Below, piece after piece: positions 54,333 to 62,404 of a DNA stretch of 64,000 nt. The position numbers were made by a program, and so were the translations under genes. The notes under the pieces are model-generated. The model worked only from the letters and a program-made list of their open reading frames with translations. It did not search any database and was not told the origin of the DNA. Every line of letters starts with the position of its first letter. Position 1 is the first letter of the stretch. The DNA is from Oleiagrimonas sp963747595 (lineage in GTDB: Bacteria; Pseudomonadota; Gammaproteobacteria; Xanthomonadales; Rhodanobacteraceae). Location of the stretch: positions 1,364,001 through 1,428,000 of the forward strand of contig CAVVFO010000002.1 in assembly GCA_963747595.1 (NCBI GenBank), written 5' to 3'.

Positions 54333-55798
54333 CAAGGAGCCTGCCGCGGCGCTTGCCAGGTCACGTCCAGCTCGCGCGCGGCCTTGACCTCATCCAGCCG
54401 GCGCACCGGCAGCGTGCGCGGGGCGTCCTTCAGCGCCTGCGGATCGTCCTGTGACAATGTCAGCAGTTCGCCCATGACCTCGACGAAATGATCCAGGGTC
54501 TGCTTGGTCTCGGTCTCGGTCGGCTCGATCAGCATGGCCTCGGGGACCAGCAGCGGGAAATAGTTGGTGGGCGCATGGATGCCGCGATCGATCAGGCCCT
54601 TGGAAAAATCCATGGCGGTGATGCCGCTGGCCTTTTTCTGCGGCGCCACGGTAACGATGAACTCATGGCTGGCGCGGCGCTGCGGATAGGCCAGGGTAAA
54701 ACCGGCATTGGCCATGCGCTTGGCCAGGTAGTTGGCATTGAGCGTGGCATGCTCGGCCACCCGCACCATGCCCTCACGGCCCAGCATGCGCGCGTAGACG
54801 TAGGCACGCAGCAGCACGCCGGCGTTGCCGGCAAAGCTGGTCAGGCGGCCGATGGACTGCGGACGGTCCTTCTTGCGCACCCAGCCGAAGCTGCCGTCTT
54901 CGCGTTTCTCCAGCATGGGAATCGGCAAGTAAGGCTTCAGCCGTGCGGACACACCCACCGCACCGGCACCCGGTCCGCCGCCGCCATGCGGGGTGGAGAA
55001 GGTCTTGTGCAGGTTCATGTGGATGGCGTCGAAGCCCATGTCGCCGGGGCGTACCTTGCCGAGGATGGCATTGAGATTGGCCCCATCGTAGTACAGCAGG
55101 CCGCCGGCCTCGTGTACCAGGGCCGCGATCTCCTTGATGCGCCGCTCGAACACGCCGATGGTGGACGGGTTGGTCAGCATGATGCCGGCGGTCTTCGGCC
55201 CCAGCACCTTCTTCAGCGCGTCGACGTCGATGTCGCCATCATCCTGGGTCGGAATCTCGCGCACCTTGCAGCCGCACATGGTGGCGGTGGCCGGATTGGT
55301 GCCGTGGGCGGCGTCCGGCACGATGATCTCGTTGCGCTCGGCGTCGCCGCGGTCGCGGTGGTAGGCCATGATCATGGCGACGCCGGCCAGCTCGCCCTGC
55401 GCACCGGCCATGGGCGCCAGCGATACGCCACCCTTCATGCCGGTGACGCCGGCAAGAATCTCCTGCAGGTCGTGCATGCAGGCCATGAATCCCTGGCTCA
55501 GACACTCCGGCGCATACGGGTGCCGCGCCAGGAACCCGTCCAGCATGGCCAGGCTGTTGCAGGCCCGCGGGTTGTATTTCATGGTGCACGAACCCAGCGG
55601 GTAGAACTGGGTATCGATGGAGAAATTCTTCTGCGACAGGCGCGTGTAGTGCCGCACCACGCCCAGTTCCGAGACCTGCGGCAGCCCCGGATCGCTCTTG
55701 CGACGGAACTGCTCCGGCAGATCGTCGGCCAATGGCACGTCGGCGGGAAGCTGGGCGGCGGCGGTGCGGCCGGGTTGCGAAAGTTCGAAAATCAGCAT
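54332..55798 (-). CDS. gcvPB: Glycine dehydrogenase (decarboxylating) subunit 2, GcvPB
   Basis: 488 aa, the C-terminal half of the P-protein in genomes where it is split. The PLP lysine is in NLHKTFSTPHGGGGPG, after DGANLNAILG. It decarboxylates glycine and passes the aminomethyl group to the H-protein. ATG at 55798 (MLIFELSQ). The partner gcvPA and gcvT/gcvH are not in the window. The 5' leader region upstream contains the 254-bp nested palindrome. Confidence 0.95.
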   Translation of the reverse strand: MLIFELSQPGRTAAAQLPADVPLADDLPEQFRRKSDPGLPQVSELGVVRHYTRLSQKNFSIDTQFYPLGSCTMKYNPRACNSLAMLDGFLARHPYAPECLSQGFMACMHDLQEILAGVTGMKGGVSLAPMAGAQGELAGVAMIMAYHRDRGDAERNEIIVPDAAHGTNPATATMCGCKVREIPTQDDGDIDVDALKKVLGPKTAGIMLTNPSTIGVFERRIKEIAALVHEAGGLLYYDGANLNAILGKVRPGDMGFDAIHMNLHKTFSTPHGGGGPGAGAVGVSARLKPYLPIPMLEKREDGSFGWVRKKDRPQSIGRLTSFAGNAGVLLRAYVYARMLGREGMVRVAEHATLNANYLAKRMANAGFTLAYPQRRASHEFIVTVAPQKKASGITAMDFSKGLIDRGIHAPTNYFPLLVPEAMLIEPTETETKQTLDHFVEVMGELLTLSQDDPQALKDAPRTLPVRRLDEVKAARELDVTWQAPRQAP

Positions 55799-55825
55799 GG
55801 CGTGACCCGAGTGTGGGATAGTGTG

Positions 55826-56079
55826 CTGCTTCACCCTGTTTGAACCATTCAGCGAGTCGCTGGGCGTTCGGCTGCAAGGCGCATTCACGCAGGAAAGGTG
55901 GTTCCTTTTCAAGCGGATGCTACGTAGCAGACGAACGCCCAGCGGCTCGCCCTTCGGGAGCCGGCGAACAGGCCATGGCTACGGTGCAGCGCTTGCCAAG
56001 GGAACAACCCTTGCCGACGCACTGCGCCTTGCCCTGGCCTGCCCGCTTGGCTCTGAATGGTCCAAACAGGGTGAAACAG
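55826..56079. repeat. 254-bp nested palindromic element (MITE-like or structured leader)
   Basis: Outer arms 55826-55852 and 56053-56079 are inverted repeats with 25 of 27 positions paired (core CACCCTGTTTGAACC / CCAAACAGGGTG). Inside, 55852-55870 pairs with 55932-55950 (18 of 19), and 55873-55882 pairs with 56023-56032 (10 of 10). No ORF inside looks like a real protein. It fills most of the 512-bp gap (55799-56310) between the divergent gcvPB and POT transporter genes and is unrelated to the GTAGGGCGG repeats. Confidence 0.8.
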
Positions 56080-56249
56080 TACACCAAGCGATGAAACAAG
56101 CTGCCCATGATGCCACAAGAGGCGCTGGCGCTTGCCGTATCCGACGACCGGATCGCCGATGTATGCCATTCCTGCCGCCTTGCTCATGCGCCTCCGCTAT
56201 GGGTTAACCTAGGCTGAGCAGCGGTCACCAGCGACGACCGCTTTGACCA

Positions 56250-56274
56250 GTGCCCGGCCCCGCAAGCCGGGCAC
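56250..56274 (+). promoter_or_regulatory. Stem-loop in the leader of the POT transporter gene
   Basis: Perfect 9-bp stem GTGCCCGGC / GCCGGGCAC with a 7-nt loop, 36 nt before the ATG at 56311. No T-run follows, so it is not an obvious terminator. It could affect translation. The rest of 56080-56249 shows no recognisable feature. Confidence 0.4.
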
Positions 56275-56310
56275 GCTCTTGTGCAATCACTCCTTGGCCA
56301 CGGATTCAAC

Positions 56311-58050
56311 ATGACCACACAGAATCGACCCGTCTCGCAGACGCGCGCATTCACCACGGTGTTCCTCATCGAGATGTGGGAGCGCTTCGGCTACTACGGC
56401 ATGCAGGCGCTCATCGTGTACTACATGGTGCAGCGCCTGGGCTTTGCCGACGGGCGCGCCACCATGGTATGGGGTGCGGCCGCCGCGCTGATCTACGTCT
56501 CGCCGGCCATCGGTGGCTGGATCGGCGACAAGGTTCTGGGCACGCGGCGCACCATGCTCACCGGCGCCATCATCCTGGCCGCCGGCTACGCCCTGATGGC
56601 CGTGCCGGGGCAGAGCACATGGTTCCTGTTCTGCTCGCTGGGCGTGATCGTGGTCGGCAACGGCCTGTTCAAGGCCAACGCCGGCAACCTGGTACGCAAG
56701 ATCTACGAGGGTGACGACTCCAAGATCGACAGTGCCTTCACCATCTACTACATGGCGGTGAACATCGGCTCGATGATCTCCATGCTGCTGACGCCGAAGA
56801 TCAAGGATTTCGTCAACCAGCACTACGGCCATGAACTGGGCTGGCACGCCGCCTTCGCGGTGTGCTCGGTGGGTTTGCTGGTGGGTCTTTTCAACTACCT
56901 GATCATGCGCCACACGCTGAGCCACATCGGTTCGGAGCCGGACGACCGGCCACTGAACGTGGGCAAGCTGGCCGCCGTGCTGGGCCTGGGCGTGGTCGCG
57001 GTCTTCGTCTCGGCCTTCATCCTGCAGTACCAGTCGGTGGCCCGCATCTTCGTCTACGCCGCCGGCGCAGTGGTGCTGGGGATCTTCATCTACCTCATCA
57101 CCAAGAGCCATCAGCGCGAACGCGCCGGCATCACCGCTGCACTGATCCTGACCGTGCAGACGGTGTTCTTCTTCATCTTCTATCAGCAGATGTCGACCTC
57201 GCTGAACCTGTTCGCGCTGCGCAACGTCAATCCCAGCTTCAACCTGTTCGGATGGCATCTCTGGACCTGGTCGCCGGCGCAGTTCCAGGCCTTCAACCCG
57301 ATCTGGATCTTCATTCTCAGTCCGATCCTGGCGTGGCTCTACACCTCTGCCGGCAGCCGCGGCAAGGACATTTCCATCGCCGCCAAGTTCGCATTGGGTT
57401 TCGCCGCGGTCGCTGTCGGTTTCTTCATCTACAGCGCTGCGGGCGCCTTCGCCCGTGATGGCCAGACCTCGTCCTGGGTGATGGTCTGGGGCTACGGCGC
57501 CTCCTCGCTGGGCGAACTGCTGGTCAGTGGCCTGGGTCTGGCCATGGTGGCGCGCTACGTACCGGCACGCATGGGCGGCTTCATGATGGGCGCGTACTTC
57601 GTCGCCGTGGGCTGTTCGCAGTACTTCGGCGGCCTGGTGGCCGGCTTCGCCAGCGTCCCGGATACCATTTCCAACATCGTGGCGCGCTCCGCCTCCAACC
57701 CATTCATCGGCCAGGTGAGAACGCGGTTTCCAAAAGTACCGTCCCTCAAGCTGGATGACTTCCGCGACTGGATGCACGGCACCGGACCGGTGGCCAATCA
57801 GCACCTGCTGCCGGCGTTTTCCTCGCTGTCGCCGCAGAACCAGCAGCTGCTGCAGCAGTTCAACGACTCGCTGTACACGGTCACCATGCCCATCTACACC
57901 TCGCTGTTCTTCTGGCTGGGCGTGGCCGGCGTGATATGCACCATGATCGCGCTGGCAGTGCTGCCGCTGATGAAGAAGCTGTCCACGCAGCATTACGCAC
58001 ACAATGCGGCCACCGATACCGGCCTGCCGACCATCGGCTCGGAAGAGTAG
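56311..58050 (+). CDS. POT-family proton-dependent oligopeptide transporter
   Basis: 579 aa with 14 predicted membrane helices. The N-terminal ExxER motif is EMWERFGYYGMQALI; the POT signatures GNGLFKANAGNLV and FTIYYMAVNIGSM follow. Helix 7 has FFIFYQQMSTSLNLFA. Imports di- or tripeptides with protons. The ATG at 56311 (MTTQNRP) is preferred to a GTG at 56281. Longer than E. coli DtpA (500 aa) because of an extra loop between the last helices (about residues 455-520). Confidence 0.93.
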   Translation: MTTQNRPVSQTRAFTTVFLIEMWERFGYYGMQALIVYYMVQRLGFADGRATMVWGAAAALIYVSPAIGGWIGDKVLGTRRTMLTGAIILAAGYALMAVPGQSTWFLFCSLGVIVVGNGLFKANAGNLVRKIYEGDDSKIDSAFTIYYMAVNIGSMISMLLTPKIKDFVNQHYGHELGWHAAFAVCSVGLLVGLFNYLIMRHTLSHIGSEPDDRPLNVGKLAAVLGLGVVAVFVSAFILQYQSVARIFVYAAGAVVLGIFIYLITKSHQRERAGITAALILTVQTVFFFIFYQQMSTSLNLFALRNVNPSFNLFGWHLWTWSPAQFQAFNPIWIFILSPILAWLYTSAGSRGKDISIAAKFALGFAAVAVGFFIYSAAGAFARDGQTSSWVMVWGYGASSLGELLVSGLGLAMVARYVPARMGGFMMGAYFVAVGCSQYFGGLVAGFASVPDTISNIVARSASNPFIGQVRTRFPKVPSLKLDDFRDWMHGTGPVANQHLLPAFSSLSPQNQQLLQQFNDSLYTVTMPIYTSLFFWLGVAGVICTMIALAVLPLMKKLSTQHYAHNAATDTGLPTIGSEE

Positions 58051-58120
58051 CCACGCGTGAAACCTGCCCCGGTCGCGCAATGCGGCCGGGGTGTGCGGCC
58101 GGTTGCGGCACAATAGACGC

Positions 58121-59395
58121 ATGACCCACGATCCGCATCCTTTCCGCATCGGCGCGCGAGCGCTGATGCGCACCCTCACCTGGCTGCGCATCTGCGCCAT
58201 TGGCGGCCAGTTGATCACGGTGTTCGTGGTCTCGCGACTGCTGGGCCTGGCCATTCCCGAGTTGCACCTGCTGGTGGGCATCGGCTCGCTCGCGGTGTTC
58301 TGTGTGGTGGCTGCATGGAGGGTCACTCAGCCCTGGACCGTCAGCGAGTTCGAGACTCTTGGGCATATCGCGTTCGACACGCTGGTTCTGGCGTATCTCC
58401 TGTATTTCAGCGGCGGCGCGTCCAATGCCTTCGTCACCCTGCTGCTGGTGCCCATCGCGCTCAGCGCGGCGGCATTGTCGACCGTTGCGGTCGTCGCCGT
58501 ATCATTGCTCTCCGGTGCGGCCTACATCGCGCTGTTGCGCTGGTACGTGCCGCTGCCGTCCATCGACGCCATCCGCATTGCCAGCTTTCACCTGCATGAC
58601 ATCGGCCTGGCCATCAGTTTCATCATCACCGGAGTGTTGCTGGCATTGTTCGTCACGCGCCTGGCGGGCGCGCTGCGGGCGCAGCAGCAGGAAGTGCAAC
58701 GCATTCGCGAACGCGCCTTGCGCGACGAAGGCATCCTGGCCATTGCCACGCAGGCGGCAGGTGCCGCGCACGAAATGAACACGCCGCTGTCGACCATGCG
58801 CACGCTGCTGCCCGAATTGCGCCGCGAGCATGATGCCGATGCCGCCCTCAAGGGCGATCTGTCACTGCTGGAAACGCAGGTGGAACGCTGCCGCGGCATC
58901 CTGCGCGAGATGGTGGCGCTGGGCCGCGCACAGCTCAAGCAGGAGGCCGAGACCACCACCCTGGAGCAATTCGTCGGCAACTGCGTGCAACGCTTTGCGC
59001 TGCTGCGGCCCGAGGCCGAGCTGACATGCGACATCCAGCCGCGGGCAGGCACGACACGGCTACGCGTGCAACCGGGCCTGCGTCACGCGGTGGTCAATCT
59101 GCTCAACAATGCAGCCGATGCGTCGGCGCAGAACACCTCGCGACACGTGACCCTGCAGATTCGCATCGATGGGCCGTGGCTGGAACTTGTGGTGCACGAT
59201 CAAGGTCCTGGATTCGCCAGTACCGACGAACTGGCGGAACTGGGGCGGTCCGGCAAGCACAGTGGGCTTGGGCTTGGTCTGGCACTGGCCGAAGCCACCG
59301 CCGAACGCCTGGATGGCGAGCTGCTCGCGCGCAACACGGATCACGGCGGCGAGATATGCTTGCGTCTGCCATTGCATACACTGGCCACGCAGTGA
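58121..59395 (+). CDS. regB: RegB/PrrB-type redox-responsive sensor histidine kinase
   Basis: 424 aa. Six membrane helices occupy about residues 25-180, with GGASNAF (about 98-104), close to the RegB quinone-binding GGxxNPF. The H-box is GAAHEMNTPLSTM with His217, and Cys257 in LETQVERCRGIL matches the redox Cys of RegB. The N, G1 and G2 boxes (NLLNNAADAS, DQGPG, GLGLGLALA) are intact. ATG at 58121. The regA gene lies 28 nt downstream. Confidence 0.92.
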   Translation: MTHDPHPFRIGARALMRTLTWLRICAIGGQLITVFVVSRLLGLAIPELHLLVGIGSLAVFCVVAAWRVTQPWTVSEFETLGHIAFDTLVLAYLLYFSGGASNAFVTLLLVPIALSAAALSTVAVVAVSLLSGAAYIALLRWYVPLPSIDAIRIASFHLHDIGLAISFIITGVLLALFVTRLAGALRAQQQEVQRIRERALRDEGILAIATQAAGAAHEMNTPLSTMRTLLPELRREHDADAALKGDLSLLETQVERCRGILREMVALGRAQLKQEAETTTLEQFVGNCVQRFALLRPEAELTCDIQPRAGTTRLRVQPGLRHAVVNLLNNAADASAQNTSRHVTLQIRIDGPWLELVVHDQGPGFASTDELAELGRSGKHSGLGLGLALAEATAERLDGELLARNTDHGGEICLRLPLHTLATQ

Positions 59396-59423
59396 TTCGC
59401 CCCCACACCCTACAGGACACCCC

Positions 59424-59993
59424 ATGAGCTCGACCCGGCAACGTCTGCTGATCATCGACGATGACGCCGTGTTTGCCAGCGTCCTGGCACGCGCCATGAC
59501 ATCACGCGGCCTCGACGTGGAAATCACCGGCGACAGCCTTTCCGCCCGCGACGTCACGCGTCGCCTGCAGCCACATTACTGCGTGCTGGACCTGAAGCTG
59601 GGCGAGGAGAACGGCCTGGATCTCATCCCGCAACTCAAGGCCGCCCAGCCCCGCATGCGTATCCTGCTGCTCACCGGCTACGCCTCCATCGCCACGGCGG
59701 TGGAAGCCATCAAGCGCGGCGCACACGACTACCTGGCAAAGCCGGTCGACGCCGATTCGGTGGCACGCGCCCTGCTGGAAACCGACGAAGACGCCGATGA
59801 GGCCAGCGACACACCGGGGACACCGGATGCGCCGCTGCCGCTGCGCCGTCTGGAATGGGAGCACATCCAGCGGGTGCTGACCGAATGCGACGGCAACATC
59901 TCGGAAACCGCCCGGCGTCTGGGAATGCACCGGCGTACCCTGCAACGCAAGCTGGCCAAGCACCCCGTGCGCGAGCGCCCTGCATCGGATTGA
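59424..59993 (+). CDS. regA: RegA/PrrA/ActR-type response regulator
   Basis: 189 aa. Receiver domain with acidic pocket IDDD (11-14), phospho-Asp56 in CVLDLKLGEENG, and Lys in YLAKPVDAD. After an acidic, Pro-rich linker comes a Fis-type helix-turn-helix (GNISETARRLGMHRRTLQRKL). No sigma-54 activation domain. This layout is specific to the RegA family, global regulators of redox and respiration. Confidence 0.94.
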   Translation: MSSTRQRLLIIDDDAVFASVLARAMTSRGLDVEITGDSLSARDVTRRLQPHYCVLDLKLGEENGLDLIPQLKAAQPRMRILLLTGYASIATAVEAIKRGAHDYLAKPVDADSVARALLETDEDADEASDTPGTPDAPLPLRRLEWEHIQRVLTECDGNISETARRLGMHRRTLQRKLAKHPVRERPASD

Positions 59994-60028
59994 AGCGATC
60001 ACGCCCGCAGCCCAGGCACGTGCCGGGG

Positions 60029-60769
60029 TCAGACGGCCACCACCTCATGGGCATAACCGGCGGTCTCGCCCTGCATGTCCGCGAGGCGGTATCCGGACGA
60101 ATGGATGGTGTGCAGCAACGGCCGATCGAACGGCTTGTCCACTGCCTTGCGCAACCCGTACAGGTGTGACCGCAAGGTATCCGAATCCGGCAACCGGTCC
60201 CCCCAGATTTCGCGTTCGATATCGCGCCGGCTGACCACGCGTGGCGACTCGCGCATGAGGATGGTCAGCAATTTCAGGCCGATGGGTGACACGGAAATAT
60301 CCTTGCCGGCGCGCTGCAAGCGCATGGTGCCGGTATCCAGCTCCAGGTCCGCCACGCGCAGCACTTCCTCGGTCACCGCATGACGATCGCGGCGAATCAG
60401 TGCCTTGAGGCGCGCTTCCATCTCCCGCATTTCGAACGGTTTGGTCAGGTAATCGTCGGCACCCGCTTCCAGGCCACCGACCTTGTCCTCGAGACCGTCA
60501 CGGCCGGTCAGCATCAGCACCGGCGTGGCCTTATGCGCGTCTTCACGCAGCTTGCGGCACACGTCCAGGCCATCCATGCCCGGCAACGACAGGTCCAGCA
60601 CCACCACGTCATAGCTGTTGGTCACGGCGAGATGCAACCCGGTCACGCCATCGGCGGCGAAATCCACGGCATACCCGCGGCGCTCCAGCTGGTCACCGAC
60701 CATGCTGGCGATATCGGTGCGGTCCTCGATCAACAGAATCAGTCCGGCATGCTCTTCGTGTCGTGTCAT
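60029..60769 (-). CDS. OmpR/PhoB-family response regulator (no adjacent kinase)
   Basis: 246 aa. Receiver domain with pocket IEDRTD, phospho-Asp59 in VVVLDLSLPGMDG, Thr in MLTGRDG and Lys in YLTKPFEMRE. The C-terminal winged helix contains SPIGLKLLTILM and TLRSHLYGLRKAVD. The ATG at 60769 has GGAGGAG 5 nt upstream; a TTG at 60781 is in frame. No histidine kinase flanks it: the RegB/RegA pair is convergent and complete. The gene is therefore an orphan here. Confidence 0.93.
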   Translation of the reverse strand: MTRHEEHAGLILLIEDRTDIASMVGDQLERRGYAVDFAADGVTGLHLAVTNSYDVVVLDLSLPGMDGLDVCRKLREDAHKATPVLMLTGRDGLEDKVGGLEAGADDYLTKPFEMREMEARLKALIRRDRHAVTEEVLRVADLELDTGTMRLQRAGKDISVSPIGLKLLTILMRESPRVVSRRDIEREIWGDRLPDSDTLRSHLYGLRKAVDKPFDRPLLHTIHSSGYRLADMQGETAGYAHEVVAV

Positions 60770-60786
60770 CGTCTCCTCCAATCGCT

Positions 60787-60802
60787 CTTCACATTTGTGA
60801 AG
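60787..60802 (-). promoter_or_regulatory. 16-bp palindrome upstream of the orphan response regulator
   Basis: CTTCACA-TT-TGTGAAG is a perfect inverted repeat 17 bp before the ATG at 60769, where it would overlap the promoter or leader. A candidate operator, possibly for autoregulation. Confidence 0.45.
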
Positions 60803-60857
60803 GATTAGAGCCGCCGCACCATGAGCACATCCTGAAGCAAGCCGACGTGGCGTTGAC

Positions 60858-61469
60858 TCAATTCAGCATCGGTTGCAATGCCGACCACACATTGGCCAGT
60901 ACCCGCGGCTCCCCGGCCGCGTTGGGATGCAGGCCATCGTCCTGCATCAGCGCCGGCTTCAGTGCCACGCCCTCGATGAAGAAAGGCACCAGCGCCGTGT
61001 GATGGGCTGCGGCCAGATCCCGGTAGATCTCCTGCAACTGCGTGCGATACACGGGCCCGTAATTGACCGGCAGCTCGATACCCAGCAGCAGCACCTTGGC
61101 GCCGGAGGCCTGGCTGGCCCGGATCATCGCCTGCAGATTGGCGCGCATGCGTTGCAGCGACAACCCGCGCAAGCCGTCGTTGGCGCCCAGCTCGAGGATC
61201 ACGATAGCCGGCTGATGCGCCTTCAAGAGCTGTGGCAAACGGTTGCGCCCGGTCAAGGTGGTCTCGCCACTGATACTGGCATTGACGACACGGTAAGGTG
61301 GCGTGTGTTTCGCAAGACGCTTGCGCAACAGATAGGGCCAGCTCTGGTCGACGGCAATGTTGTGCGCCGCGGACAGGGAGTCGCCCAGGATCAGCACGGT
61401 ATGCCGCGGCGCGGCCACGGCAGCGAAAGAGATGCACAATGCAGCAAACAAGCAGAGGCAGCGACGCAT
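60858..61469 (-). CDS. tesA: TesA-type GDSL esterase/thioesterase, exported
   Basis: 203 aa. Signal peptide to about AVAAPRH (residue 21). Catalytic blocks are GDSLSAAHNI (Ser), GETTLTG (block II Gly), ELGANDGLRG (Asn, block III) and DGLHPNAAG (Asp/His). This is the arylesterase/acyl-CoA thioesterase I family. The ATG at 61469 overlaps the divergent ATG of the ABC ATPase gene (CATG at 61467-61470). The next gene on the same strand is the response regulator, 88 bp further on. Confidence 0.93.
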   Translation of the reverse strand: MRRCLCLFAALCISFAAVAAPRHTVLILGDSLSAAHNIAVDQSWPYLLRKRLAKHTPPYRVVNASISGETTLTGRNRLPQLLKAHQPAIVILELGANDGLRGLSLQRMRANLQAMIRASQASGAKVLLLGIELPVNYGPVYRTQLQEIYRDLAAAHHTALVPFFIEGVALKPALMQDDGLHPNAAGEPRVLANVWSALQPMLN

Positions 61470-62169
61470 GAGCGACACACCCGCGGAAATTCTCGATGCC
61501 CGACATGTTAGCAAGAGCGTGACCGGGCCCGGCGGTCGTCTGGACATCCTTGAAGACATCTCGCTGTCCGTGGGTGCAGGCGACAGTCTGGCCATCGTGG
61601 GCGCCTCGGGCTCGGGCAAGACCACATTGCTGGGCCTGCTGGCCGGGCTGGACATACCCACTTCCGGGCAGATCCATCTCGACGGTCACGCCCTGCACGA
61701 TGCAGACGAGGAAGCCCGCGCGGTGCTGCGGCGGCGACTGGTCGGCTTCGTGTTCCAGTCGTTTCACCTGATGCCGGCGCTGAGTGCACTGGAAAACGTC
61801 ATGTTGCCGCTGGAGCTGGACGGCAGAAGCGACGCGCGAGCACGGGCCAGCGACGCACTCGTCGCGGTGGGATTGCGCGCCCGCGGCAGCCATTTCCCGC
61901 ATCAGCTGTCCGGCGGCGAGCAGCAGCGCGTGGCGCTGGCTCGTGCCTTCGTGCACGAACCGCGTGTCCTGTTCGCCGATGAGCCCACCGGCAATCTGGA
62001 CACGCGCACCGGCCGCAACGTCGGCGACCTGCTGTTCGATCTCAACCGCAGGCACGCCACCACACTGATCCTGGTTACCCACGACGCGCAGCTGGCCGAC
62101 CGCTGCGCGCATGTGGCGGATCTGGCGGAAGGCCGGCTGGCTGATTCCTCCGCATCGCTATCAACATGA
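61468..62169 (+). CDS. ybbA: YbbA-type ABC transporter ATP-binding protein
   Basis: 233 aa of the LolD/MacB-like class. Walker A GASGSGKTTLLG (about residue 48), signature LSGGEQQRVALARAF, Walker B VLFADEPTGNLD, H-loop LVTHD. The ATG at 61468 overlaps the tesA start on the other strand. It pairs with the FtsX-type permease at 62405; tesA-ybbA-ybbP is a known arrangement in E. coli. Confidence 0.94.
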   Translation: MSDTPAEILDARHVSKSVTGPGGRLDILEDISLSVGAGDSLAIVGASGSGKTTLLGLLAGLDIPTSGQIHLDGHALHDADEEARAVLRRRLVGFVFQSFHLMPALSALENVMLPLELDGRSDARARASDALVAVGLRARGSHFPHQLSGGEQQRVALARAFVHEPRVLFADEPTGNLDTRTGRNVGDLLFDLNRRHATTLILVTHDAQLADRCAHVADLAEGRLADSSASLST

Positions 62170-62226
62170 CCGTGTCTATTGAGCGCACGTCCGCTGTCGC
62201 TTTTTCAGCTTCGCTGTGCGCTCCAG

Positions 62227-62333
62227 TTAGGGCGGACCAAGGAGCAACGCAATGGATCCGCCTGCTTGCGGATAGTCAGCCAATATCCTGCAGGCGGTCG
62301 GCTCCGTCACTCAGGCTTCCCGGGCCGCCCTGC
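62227..62333. repeat. Dispersed palindromic repeat, copy H
   Basis: Starts TTAGGGCGGACCAAGGAGC, contains ATGGATCCGCCTGCTTGCGG and GCAGGCGGTCGGCTCCGTC, and ends CCGCCCTGC. It lies between ybbA and the permease gene and so splits an ABC exporter operon. Confidence 0.85.
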
Positions 62334-62404
62334 GAACGCTTCATGCTGGCCGGTGGGAGCACACGGTCTTTGATTACGTTACTCCGACAGCAGTGGGCGG
62401 ACGC

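Noticed and set aside
55799..56310. Glycine riboswitch upstream of gcvPB
   Set aside because: The gap is highly structured, but the conserved glycine-aptamer cores were not recognised; the structure is explained by nested long inverted repeats.
56287..58326. 679-aa open frame on the minus strand across the POT transporter
   Set aside because: His/Gln/Arg-rich shadow of a membrane-protein gene with clear POT signatures.
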